A stretch of DNA of 64,000 nt from contig OZ022246.1 in NCBI GenBank assembly GCA_963978895.1, positions 6,104,432 to 6,168,431 of the forward strand, written 5' to 3'. Position 1 is the first letter of the stretch; the number at the start of each line of letters is the position of its first letter. This document shows, one piece after another, positions 8,558 through 18,043 of this stretch. A program made the position numbers and the translations under genes. Below the pieces are notes generated by a model. The model worked only from the letters and a program-made list of their open reading frames with translations, did not search any database and was not told where the DNA came from. Origin of the DNA: Erpobdella octoculata (taxonomy: Eukaryota > Annelida > Clitellata > Hirudinida > Erpobdellidae).

Positions 8558-10444
8558 ATGACCAGTATTCAAAAACTGAAAGAACTTGGAGAAAGTCTGG
8601 GGTATAAAGATACCGAACTGCAGTTGTTTGTTAAAGAGCAACAGGCAGAAGAGAGGACACAAAGAAATTTAGACAGAGAGGCACAATTGCAGGCACAGCT
8701 GCAGGCAGATAAGATGAAAATGGAGGCAGATAATAGAACCAGAATCGAACTGGAAAGAATGGCAAATGAGCAAAAAGACAAAGACCGTGAAATAACCAGG
8801 CTCGAGTTGGAAATCAAGAAAAACAGCCTCAACCAGACAAGTTCCGTCAGTCTAACTCATGTGGCATCAGGACCCAAGTTACCATGTTTTGAGGATGAGA
8901 AAGATGACATGGACGCATATTTGTTTCGGTTTGAAAGAATGGCTGAAATTCAATCCTGGAGAAAATCAGAATGGGCTATATTTTTGTCATCCCTGCTGAA
9001 AGGAAAGGCTTTGGAAGTTTATTCTAGGTTGCCGTCTGACCAGGTTGGAAATTACGACGTTTTGAAAAAAGCTCTGTTACAACGCTATGAATTAACAGAA
9101 GATGGATTCATAAAAAAATTTAGAACTGCTAGACCTGAAAAGAATGAGGCTCCCGACTCTTTTTTAGTTCGTTTGCAAAGCTACTTGCAGCGGTGGGTTG
9201 AGCTGTCAGAAGCCGAAGAAAGCTACGAGGGTTTGTCAATGCTTCTGGTGATTGAGCAATATGTGAATGGTTGCTCCAAAGAAATGGCCTTGTTTCTGAA
9301 AGAACGCGCTCCACGAAATCTTCAGGAACTGAGTGATTTTGTAAGGCAGTATTTGGATGCGCACGGAGAAGAAAGTCTTTCTGAAGTCAGCGAACAAAGT
9401 TACAAGAAATCAAAAAACTGTTTCAACTGTGGGCGAGTCGGACATTTTGCGGCAGAGTGCAGAGGCAGTGGCGGTTCTTCGAAGTTGACGACAATTTCAA
9501 ATAGAGTCCACGACAAGACAAGTAGAAGCGGATGCTTCCAGATAACAAAAACTGCTGCTTTGGTTACTGGTGGTAGGATGGGAAAAAACGGTTTCATGGT
9601 GGGTACAAAACGACAATTTCGTAACGACGTCAGTTCAACACCTGCTATTCAAGGATGCAATGGAGAACACGGAGCCGAATGTAGGATGTCATGCGGATGT
9701 CAATTTCCCGTTATCGTGGACGCATTTCGCTCGTCAACAAATTGTCAAGTCGAAATGCCTGTCGTTCAAGGATACATCAATAAAAGAAAAGTATCCCTCC
9801 TGAGAGACACAGGCTGTTCCACTGTGGTTGTTCACCGTTCGCTTGTCCAGAGCCATCAAATGATTGGCTCGGATCAACGCTGCGTATTGATTGACGGTAC
9901 CGTTCGAATTTTTCCGGTAGCTGAAATCGACATCGAGACTCCATTTGACACGGGATCGGTAAAAGCCCTATGCATGAAAAGACCTTTGTATGATCTTGTA
10001 ATAGGAAATGTTGACGGTGCAAAAAGTGTCGGTGACTTAGGTGAAGAAGCAGCAGCAATAACTAGAAGTCAACAGCAAAGGTCTACAATCAGGCCGTTAA
10101 CCGTGGTAAAGTCTACAATCAGGCCGTTAACCGTGGTAAAGTCTACAATCAACGACATTAGTGTTGAAGACTTGAATAAAATGCAGCAAGATGACGAAAG
10201 CTTGCAAAGATTCTTAAAGAAACAGCCACAAACAACTGATGAAAACAAGTTGATGTTTGTCAAGGAAAGAAATATATGGGACAGAAAAATTGAGAACTCT
10301 GGAAACGAAAAAACATCTCAAGTTTCCACGCTTCTTTCTTCGGGTGGAACTACTGAAGTTACTGGAGCAGTTATTTTGGAACCGATGGATGACGCAGATG
10401 ACGAGGTACTACTGTTGGAAACCATATCCCCACAACAAAATTAA
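8558..10444 (+). CDS. Gypsy Gag-protease polyprotein, ends at a premature stop
   Basis: Starts at ATG 8558. Residues about 10-90 form a charged, glutamine-rich coiled-coil-like Gag N-terminus. A retrotransposon Gag region follows (about 110-270). A CCHC zinc knuckle, CFNCGRVGHFAAEC, lies at 288-301 and the aspartic protease motif DTGC at 417-420. Near residue 508 a 10-residue unit, STIRPLTVVK, is tandemly duplicated. The frame closes with TAA at 10442-10444, but the same frame resumes immediately with RT-leading sequence. The stop therefore looks like a nonsense change in a continuous Gag-Pol frame rather than a normal terminus. Confidence 0.88.
   Translation: MTSIQKLKELGESLGYKDTELQLFVKEQQAEERTQRNLDREAQLQAQLQADKMKMEADNRTRIELERMANEQKDKDREITRLELEIKKNSLNQTSSVSLTHVASGPKLPCFEDEKDDMDAYLFRFERMAEIQSWRKSEWAIFLSSLLKGKALEVYSRLPSDQVGNYDVLKKALLQRYELTEDGFIKKFRTARPEKNEAPDSFLVRLQSYLQRWVELSEAEESYEGLSMLLVIEQYVNGCSKEMALFLKERAPRNLQELSDFVRQYLDAHGEESLSEVSEQSYKKSKNCFNCGRVGHFAAECRGSGGSSKLTTISNRVHDKTSRSGCFQITKTAALVTGGRMGKNGFMVGTKRQFRNDVSSTPAIQGCNGEHGAECRMSCGCQFPVIVDAFRSSTNCQVEMPVVQGYINKRKVSLLRDTGCSTVVVHRSLVQSHQMIGSDQRCVLIDGTVRIFPVAEIDIETPFDTGSVKALCMKRPLYDLVIGNVDGAKSVGDLGEEAAAITRSQQQRSTIRPLTVVKSTIRPLTVVKSTINDISVEDLNKMQQDDESLQRFLKKQPQTTDENKLMFVKERNIWDRKIENSGNEKTSQVSTLLSSGGTTEVTGAVILEPMDDADDEVLLLETISPQQN
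10080..10139 (+). repeat. 30-bp tandem duplication in the Gypsy frame
   Basis: Two exact 30-bp copies (10080-10109 and 10110-10139), followed by a partial third. The length is a multiple of three, so the frame is kept. Confidence 0.92.
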
Positions 10445-11035
10445 ACATTCAAAGACGTTAAGATTCATTTAAAATTGGCACCAAATCAGCATTTACAAGT
10501 TCTAGAGTTATTAAAAGAGTACCAAGATATATTCACGGATGTGCCGAAAATCTGTAACCTTGGACAACATGAAATAAATTTGGTTTCTGATGATCCGATA
10601 GTTGGGAAAGGTTACCCAGTTCCTCATGCGATGAAACCCACGTTGGAAGCTGAATTGAATTTGATGCTTCGAATGAATATTATCGAGGCATCAACAGCTG
10701 CATATTCATCACCGGTGGTGTTGGTCAAGAAGTCGGATGGAAATACAAGAGTCTGCATCGACTACAGAAAATTGCACCGTATAACAGTTTTCGATCCAGA
10801 GCCGATGCCACATGTTGATGGTATCTTTGCAAAATTGGCAGGAGACAGATTTTTCTCAAAATTCGACTTTTGTAGAGGATTTTGGCAGATTCCAATGCGA
10901 AATGAGGACAAGGATCTTACAACATTTGTGTGTCACAAAGGGTTGTTCAGATTCAGAGTCATGCCATTCGGTCTGGTTAACGCTCCGGCGACATTTACAA
11001 GAATCATTAGAAAACTGGTACAAGGCATTGAAACT
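10445..11035 (+). pseudogene. Gypsy reverse transcriptase, part 1
   Basis: In frame with the Gag-protease ORF after its stop. Contains LLKEYQDIFTDVP, the RT finger motif SSPVVLVKKSDG, RVCIDYRKLH, SKFDFCRGFWQIP (catalytic aspartate of motif A) and FRVMPFGLVNAPATF. It is cut at 11035 by the LINE. The catalytic YLDDV lies on the other side at about 15008-15022, in the same frame once the LINE and one copy of its 7-bp duplication are discounted. Confidence 0.88.
11029..11035. repeat. left 7-bp target duplication of the LINE
   Basis: TGAAACT, repeated at 14992-14998. The second copy merges with the ATGAA-type tail, so the exact length could be one or two bases different. Confidence 0.75.
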
Positions 11036-11597
11036 GATAAAGGACGAAATTAAGCCGCTGGTTGATAAAATAAAGTCCATAACGGAGGAAAACAAAACTC
11101 TACAGATTCGAGTTGACAGACTGGAGATGCAATTGAGAAGCAACGATCTCGTCATTCACGGAATCCCTGAATCGTCCTACGCTGAGGTGGCTTCGGGTGT
11201 GACTGCTGGATAAAGTGATTCCTCTAAACATATGTCTCGGCAGGATACAATGAGTGCTGTCGTGGAGTGTTGCAGGACGAGGTTAGATCTCGACATATCT
11301 ATGAAGGATATCACTGCCGGGTACAGAATACCTGGCATTAAAAACGCACCACGACCGATAGTTATAACTCTCGCTTCAAAGACAGTCAGAGACCGAATTT
11401 ACTCTTCAAGACGCCTACTTCACAAACAAGAAGATAAACATAAAATTTATATCAACGAACATTTAACTAAGAGGTGCTCAGAAATCTTTTCGAGAGTCAG
11501 GAGACTACTCAAAGAAAAGAAAATCTCCTCCATCTGGACATGGAATGGCGTTGTTTTTGCAAAAAGAGTTGAATCTGACAAGCCAATTAAATCCTAA
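11036..11597 (+). pseudogene. LINE ORF1 remnant (coiled coil and RRM-like)
   Basis: The 5' end starts within a coiled coil (DEIKPLVDKIKSITEENKTL). An ORF1-type RNA-binding region follows (LVIHGIPES, later KIYINEHLT, WTWNGVVFAKR), resembling the L1-like ORF1 fold. A stop at 11211-11213 breaks it between the coil and the later part. ORF1 proteins bind the element RNA. The N-terminus is absent because of truncation. Confidence 0.75.
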
Positions 11598-11633
11598 GTC
11601 TCGAGGAGGTTGAAAAGTTACAGACTTGTTAAA

Positions 11634-14600
11634 ATGGCTTATGATACGACGAACACTGAAGAAGAACGTTTAAGTTTACTGAAGTCTATAAGAAGCTGTT
11701 CTTTGTTTGATTATAACATTGATCCTGATGAAAATATCTTCCACCCAATCTATGATAATAGAAATGTTTATGTTACTTCTGATGAGTTAAACGAGTTAAC
11801 CGGTCGATTAGCTTCTGATCATTTTTCATTTCTTCACGTCAATTGCAGAAGCTTAAAAAATAAATTGCATGACTTAGCAATATTACTTCACTGGAGTAGA
11901 TCTAGGATTTTGGCGGTTACAGAGACATGGCTGGATGACAATTCATCCTTGAGCGTGGAAATACCGGGCTTTGTTTTCGTATCTAGACATAGAGTTATGA
12001 AAAAAGGTGGCGGAGTTGGTTTTTTTATTGACTCTGACTTAAAATATTCTGTTCTTGATGTTAGTTCTTGGAGTGTTGATATTACTTCATTTGAAATTCT
12101 CTTGGTATCTGCGGAGTGTCGAGGAATTGGAAGTTTTACTGTTGGAGTAATCTATCGCCCACCGGATACCAATATACGTGTTTTTAATGCAGAGCTGAGT
12201 AACATCTTGGATTACGTTGACAGAAAAAATATGAAGATATTTCTACTGGGCGACTTCAACATTGATTTTCTTGACAAAGAATGGAACTCACTTACAGCTG
12301 AGTTTTTTAATTTACTAGCTTCCCACTGCCTTCTTCCAGCCTTTACAACGCCAACTAGAAAATGCCCTTCAACCGCCACCGCAATTGATAATATATTTAC
12401 TAATTATCCACTACAGAAGACTCTCGCCAGGATTGTACTCGATGACGTCTCGGACCACTTCCCTATTTTTCTCTCTGCCACATTATCGACACCTGATTGC
12501 GTCGGAAAAAATCATGTCTTTTCCTTAAGAAGGAGTTTCGTTAATAAAGAAATTTTTGAGCAAAACGCTGCATGGAGCCGGTTGGTCTGGGGTAATAGAG
12601 GTGGCCGAGTGTGGCGACGCGTCATCCGCCTATTCAATGTTTATCAATAGATACCTTGAGATATATAATAATTCCTTTCCTCTGGTGAGCTGCAGCGGCA
12701 AATCTAACGGACCTAACAAGTTTGATAAAGAATGGATGACATCTGAACTTATGAAAAGCTGCAAGAAAAAAAATGCGCTTTACCGAGCATACACCAGGAA
12801 TCCATCTCCGTCTAACAAACAGAAATTTACTACATTTAGAAACCTCTTCAAATCAACTAAGGTAAAAACCATCAAACAATTCTACTCCGAAAAGTTTAAA
12901 TTAAACAACAACAACATGAAAGGAACATGGAAGTTAATTGGGAACATTTTAAATAAAAAGACCAACATGGAACAATGCAAGACTTTCTGTACGGATGACG
13001 GTAGTCTATTGACATCTTCCTCTGTTATTGCTGAGTCATTTAATAATTACTTTTCTAATATTGGCTCCAACCTCGCAAGAAAGATATCCCCACCGGATAC
13101 AACGTTTGAAAAATATCTTGGCAATCCTGTGACTCACTCTTTTTTTTTTGCACCCACTACGCCTGATGAGATTATCAAAATAGCTTCAGACTTAAAGATC
13201 TCTCACAGCTGCGGATCCGATGGAGTCGACCCATGCATCGCACGAAATTCAATTACGGCGATCGCTAGTCCTCTGTCTGCCATAATAAATTGCTCAATAA
13301 CTTCAGGAGTATTCCCCGCTCAACTAAAAACAGCCAAAGTCATTCCAATTTACAAATCTGGGAAAAAAGAAAACTTTTCTAATTACCGGCCAATATCTGT
13401 CTTGTGCTATTTCTCAAAGTTTTTTGAAAGAGTGATGCACTCCAGACTTTATAATTATCTTGATAAATTTTCCATTATTACACCAAATCAGTTTGGATTT
13501 AGAAAAAATCACTCAACTTATATGCCACTGGTCATGTTACATTCAAAGATTGCCGAGGCCATGGACCGTGGGAAATATGTAATTGGCATCTTCCTGGACC
13601 TAGCTAAAGCCTTCGATACGGTTGATCACGGCATTCTGGTGGAAAAATTGAGGCACTATGGAATCCGGGGAACTCCACTATCATGGTTCAGTGACTATCT
13701 TAGCTGTAGATCACAATGCGTCCAGTACAGCAACTCTATCTCTTCGATGAAGCAGGTAACTTGTGGGGTGCCTCAAGGGTCGGTGCTGGGACCGCTTCTA
13801 TTTCTCATCTATATCAACGACCTATGCTCAGTTTCAGATCGCCTTGAATTTGTTTTGTTTGCGGACGATACTAACCTCTTTGCGACTGGCGATAACTTAG
13901 AAAATTTATATTACGATACCAACAGTGAATTACTTTCTGTTTCTAAATGGTTCTCTGCTAGTAGACTTTCCTTAAATGTTAGCAAAACGAATTACATTTT
14001 ATTTCACCATATAAACAAAAATACTTTCTGTAATTGTCAGCTGAAGATTGATGATATACCAATTTTGCGGGTTCCTTATTGCAAGTTCTTGGGCGTGTTG
14101 CTTGATGAACACCTTACATTAAAAACTCACATTGAACATGTTACATCTAAGGTTGCAAAAAATTGTGGAGTGCTATCTCGTATACACCAGTTTGTTGATG
14201 CCAATATTTCTATGATGTTATACTATGCACTTATATTTCCGTACTTATCATACTGCAATATTGTCTGGGCCTCAAATTATTCAACTCGTTTAAAGCCTCT
14301 TCATATTTTGCAAAAGCGAATTATTCGAATTATTTTTCACATGCCTCCCACATCGTCTTGTAAAATTCAAATGGCTAACAACAACATTCTTAAAATTTAT
14401 CAGATTAATTTCTTCCAAACTGGCATTTTCATGTATAAATATGATAATTTTATATTACCCTCATCATTCGATAACATGTTTGTAAAATTATCTGATGTTC
14501 ATTCCTATGATCTGCGCCCCGGTCGCTGTTTTCGAACGGATTTTGCTCGGACAACTCTTAAAACATTCTCTATTAAATGCTCTGGCCCTCGTATTTATTC

Positions 14601-14688
14601 AATCATTCCAATATCTGTCTCCTCCTTGAAACGTATTTCGCTATTTAAGCAAGCTCTGAAATCTTACTTGTTATTGTCTCACTCATAA
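11634..14688 (+). pseudogene. LINE ORF2: APE endonuclease and reverse transcriptase, one frameshift
   Basis: ATG at 11634. The endonuclease shows VNCRSLKNKL, VTETWLDD, GDFNIDF, AIDNIFTN and SDHFPIF. The frame shifts near 12590-12620, where the first frame ends at 12650 and the second is already open from 12556. RT motifs follow: VIPIYKSG, NYRPISVL, FLDLAKAFDTVDH, GVPQGSVLGPLLF and the catalytic FADDT. The C-terminal region (YCNIVWASNY, LHILQKR) matches the fragment at 29438-29893. The RT half is uninterrupted to TAA at 14686-14688. The frameshift makes a full-length protein unlikely. Confidence 0.88.
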
Positions 14689-14991
14689 CTACTCAATACC
14701 TATTACCTTAGCATACCAATTTCAGTCTCTTCCTTGATAAGTTTATTGAACTACTATTTGAAATGTCTTAACTCAACCAGCTTATTTGGTTCTTTTTGTA
14801 AAGGTTGTCCATTAAGCGGGAAGGAATTCCCTTCGGACGAACCTTTTGGGCACCTTATTTCTTTCTCAACCAATCGATTTTTTTTTCTTTTTTGAAATTT
14901 TGGTTCTATATTTTTTCTTGTCGTTTTGGTTATTTTCTTTTGTTTACGTTTAATACTTATGTTGGTGCTCAATAAATGAAATGAAATGAAA
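14689..14991 (+). other. LINE 3' UTR and tail
   Basis: Contains the block GGGAAGGAATTCCCTTCGG near 14818, which recurs in altered form at about 30178-30200 in the second LINE copy. A T-rich tract and the ATGAA/TGAAA tail follow. Confidence 0.7.
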
Positions 14992-14998
14992 TGAAACT

Positions 14999-15818
14999 TT
15001 GGACAATTATCTTGACGACGTCTTAGCTCATACGAAGGTTTGGGAATCTCATTTACACTCTTTAAAAGCATTTTTCGACCGGGTGAGAAAAGCGAATTTA
15101 GCATTGAGGCCGTCAAAGTGTGTTGTCGGCGAATTTGATGTTACGTTTTTGGGTTTCCGGATTGGGGAAGGCATGTTGAAGCCACGAGCCGAGACTGTGT
15201 CAAGAATTCTGGATGCGCCGAGACCGACAACAAAAAAACAAGTTCGAGCATTTGTTGGCCTGATAAGTTTTTATAGAAATTTTGTGCCTAACTTTGCAGC
15301 TCTTGCTTCCCCACTCACGGATTTAACAAAAAAGGGTGCTAAAACTGATATCGAGTGGGACGAGCCACAGGAGAAAGCATTTTTTTGCCTTGAAGATGTG
15401 CATAGCAAATCCACCTGTATTGAAGCTGCCTGATGTTAACAAGACGTTCATTCTACAAACTGATGCTTCAAATGTTGGGATTGGTGCGATAATGCTTCAA
15501 GAAGGAGAAGATGGGATCAAACATCCAGTAGCTTTTGCGAGTCGGAAACTTTTACCAAGAGAGATTAATTATTCAACTATCGAGAAAGAATGCTTAGCAA
15601 TTGTGTGGGCAATTGGAAAATTCCAAGAGTATCTTTATGGCTCGGAGTTCATTTTAGAAACTGATCACCAGCCACTACAGTATCTGGGTGCTGCACAGTA
15701 TCAGAATGGAAGGCTCATGAGGTGGGCACTAGCATTACAACCTTATCGATACGTCTTGAGAGCCATACGAGGTAAAGACAACGTTGGAGCAGATTTCCTG
15801 AGTCTACATCCGTGTTAA
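14999..15818 (+). pseudogene. Gypsy reverse transcriptase part 2 and RNase H, frameshifted
   Basis: Resumes with the catalytic YLDDV (15008-15022). RT thumb and connection follow (SKCVVGEFDVTFLGFRIG, AFVGLISFYRNFVPNF). A run of seven Ts near 15380 shifts the frame by +1; the RNase H reading continues in the other frame as ILQTDASNVGIGAIMLQ, YSTIEKECLAIVWAI and ETDHQPL. It ends at a TAA at 15816-15818, just after the RNase H. No integrase zinc finger or DDE core follows before the 3' LTR. Confidence 0.88.
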
Positions 15819-15885
15819 CTTAGCCGATGGAAGCCGAAAATGAATTTCCAGAATTAGAAGAGACAAAAAAAAATATTTTTTGTCT

Positions 15886-15901
15886 GGAGGAAGGGACGGA
15901 A
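15886..15901 (+). other. polypurine tract of the Gypsy element
   Basis: GGAGGAAGGGACGGAA directly precedes the 3' LTR. It is the expected primer site for plus-strand synthesis. Confidence 0.75.
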
Positions 15902-16249
15902 TGTCAAGATAGACATGTTGTGTATGTGATTATTGGTGGATGGGATGTGTTGTGTGTACGCTCGCTATTTGTTGTAGTATGAATGTTCACCTGTAGTTGT
16001 AGGAGTTGTTGTATATTAGTGGCTAGCGTGTTGTTTAGGCGAGAAAAGTATGCGCAGAGTTTTGAGTGTAGTGAGAGTCGAGCTCGAGAGTGGTTGTCAC
16101 GTAGTTAGGAGCGAATTGTGGTGAATTGTTGAATTGGCGAATTTTCGTATTGAAGTTACATTTTTCGTTTTGTTAATTTTTATTTAATAATAAAGACCTC
16201 TTAAGCTGAAGTTGGAGTTTTGTTGTTGAGCGGTTTGCCCAAGTTGACA
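15902..16249 (+). repeat. 3' LTR of the Gypsy element
   Basis: 348 bp, the same sequence as 8097-8444. ATGGG follows it, duplicating the bases before the 5' LTR. Confidence 0.95.
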
Positions 16250-16880
16250 ATGGGGAATCGATATTGAAAAATGGATCAATAGACGACAACAAATGCCTGA
16301 AACATTGGCAAGAGATGCAGGACTTCCGTCGGAGGAAGAAATCCTTAGGGTTATGAATGCGTCCTTGATCGACTTCAGCAAGAAATGACAACACGTTTAA
16401 CCCATTTGAAAGATCTCAACTTACAATTTGGATTTCTACTCTATATCAAAATTCTTATAAGTGGGAAAGATCTTGATGTTCCTATGGATCTTCTTCGTTT
16501 CATTATTTCTTATGGTGAAGACGTTTTTCCCAACTTACGGATTACATTACAAATTCTTTTGACAATTTCTGTTTCAATAGCTAGTTGCGAGCGCTCATTC
16601 AGCAAGTTAAAATTATTTTTAACATATTTACGTGCTTCAATGGGACAGGATCATTTCAGTGACATTGCTCTTCTTAGTATTGAAAGAGAAACTCTAGAAA
16701 AAACAGATTTTAATACAATTATTGATAAGTTCGCTGCAGTGAAATCAAGAAAAATTCATCTTTGAACGAAATATTTCAGATGTTTAATCTTCTTCAAATG
16801 TTGCTATATATATATATATATATATATTGAATGGGCGTCTTATCAGAACTTTGTCCCCGGGTGCCAAAACCCCTCGCTAC
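16250..16880 (+). mobile_element. hAT copy 2, right part
   Basis: Continues the transposase interrupted at 8096: MPETLARDAGLPSEEE parallels hAT copy 1. The frame then breaks at a TGA (16386-16388). The dimerisation signature VSIASCERSFSKLK appears in another frame, ending at 16764. A TA microsatellite lies at 16804-16828. The block TTTGTCCCCGGGTGCCAAAA and CTCGCTACAG near 16850-16880 is a degenerate hAT right end. Copia sequence starts right after. Confidence 0.8.
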
Positions 16881-17205
16881 AGCAATGAATGAAAAAATTC
16901 AATGTTTAGAAATGAACAAAACATGGATTTTGACAAATTTACCTGAGTATGAAACAATCATTGGAAGTAAATGGGTCTACAAAATGAAGACTGATGACAA
17001 TGTCGTCACATATAAAACTTGTTTAGTTGCTCAAGGCTATTCTCAGAAATATGGTGAAAGTTTTGATGAGGTATTTGCACCAGTCGGTAAGACAACTACT
17101 CTTCAAGTGTTATTAACTATAGCTGGTCAGAAGAAAATGATCGTTAAGCATTAAGATGTGCAGTCGGCTTACATTAAAGCCAACTTGTCTCATGAAGTGA
17201 ATGGC
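16881..17205 (+). pseudogene. Ty1/Copia reverse transcriptase fragment B
   Basis: Starts with the RT entry region AMNEKIQCLEMNKTWILT, GSKWVYKMKTD and LVAQGYSQKYGESFDEVFAP, matching Copia RT. A TAA at 17152-17154 interrupts it, and the homology dissolves at about 17205. It abuts the degenerate right end of hAT copy 2, so the hAT element may have inserted into this Copia; the left Copia flank is not visible. Confidence 0.82.
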
Positions 17206-18043
17206 TCTGGAAATTAACCTTTTCAGCAGATTTAACCATGCACATCAATGATTTTAATCTGTAATGCAGGGTAAAACTTTACCTATCTGTGACTTGTACT
17301 ACAAGGTGAAAGCTTTTTGTCAGAAGTTAACATAATTTTTTATTTTGCTAGCAAAAGGCTGCTTTGCTCACTTTTTAAGCTATGACTTCATTTTCAAGCT
17401 TGTATGTTCAAGGTGTCATTTCTGACATACAACATTTTTTAGTAGGGTAATTGCTCCTGTGCATATTTCAATTAGAATTCTGCGCGTGTGTGTGCGTTTA
17501 TGAGTGAGTGTCCTCTCAAGCAGATTATACCAACATCTTGTGTGTGCATGTATTCACTTGCAGAAATATAACCATGGAATTCTATTTACATCATACATAC
17601 ATATCTCAATTATCCACATAAATAATTTATAATTTGATATGGTTAGTGCCAATCAAAAAAAATCAAAACCTAGTATTTCTAATCTTATTATAGTTTATAA
17701 TCTATTATAACCAAAAAATACATTACTGAGAAAAATTTCAGCATGATCAAATAATAAGTGGAGCAAAAACCTGTTAATAGATCTTACTACTGCTGCCACA
17801 CACATATACAATATACACTACACAGTTTTTATACATATAGATATACACTAATACGTATACACAAATATTCATAAATTAAAAGAAAATTTAAAAAAATACA
17901 GCATCACTACAACCCCATGACTGCGCAAATACAGTAAAAGTCCTTTAGAGCAGCCCCCTCAATAGCGGAAGCTAAGAGTAATGAACACTTTTGTTCTGCA
18001 CAGAATTTCTTAAATCTATGCCTGGCCTATACATAGTAGCTTG
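17206..18043. other. non-coding, probably 3' flank of the BTB gene
   Basis: AT-rich with no supported frame. It lies downstream of the minus-strand BTB gene and may contain its 3' UTR, but I could not fix a poly(A) site. Confidence 0.5.

Larger units (their letters stand above)
11036..14991 (+). mobile_element. non-LTR retrotransposon (LINE, APE type), 5' truncated
   Basis: Begins inside an ORF1 coiled coil, so it is 5' truncated. ORF2 with endonuclease and RT follows, then a 3' UTR and a pentanucleotide tail of ATGAA/TGAAA units (about 14975-14991). It is inserted in the Gypsy RT with the duplication TGAAACT. The APE endonuclease, the FADD-type RT and the RRM-like ORF1 place it in the CR1/L2/Jockey side of the LINE tree; I cannot fix the clade. 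A related truncated copy lies at 29430-30245. Confidence 0.88.
8097..16249 (+). mobile_element. Ty3/Gypsy LTR retrotransposon, carrying a LINE insertion
   Basis: Two 348-bp LTRs bound the element (TGTC...GACA), with a 5-bp target duplication ATGGG at 8092-8096 and 16250-16254. Order: 5' LTR, primer-binding-site candidate, gag with zinc knuckle, protease, RT, RNase H, polypurine tract, 3' LTR. A 3,956-bp LINE (11036-14991) splits the RT. No integrase is present between RNase H and the 3' LTR. The coding region also has an in-frame stop and a frameshift. The LTRs look identical by eye, implying a recent insertion of an already defective copy. Confidence 0.93.
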
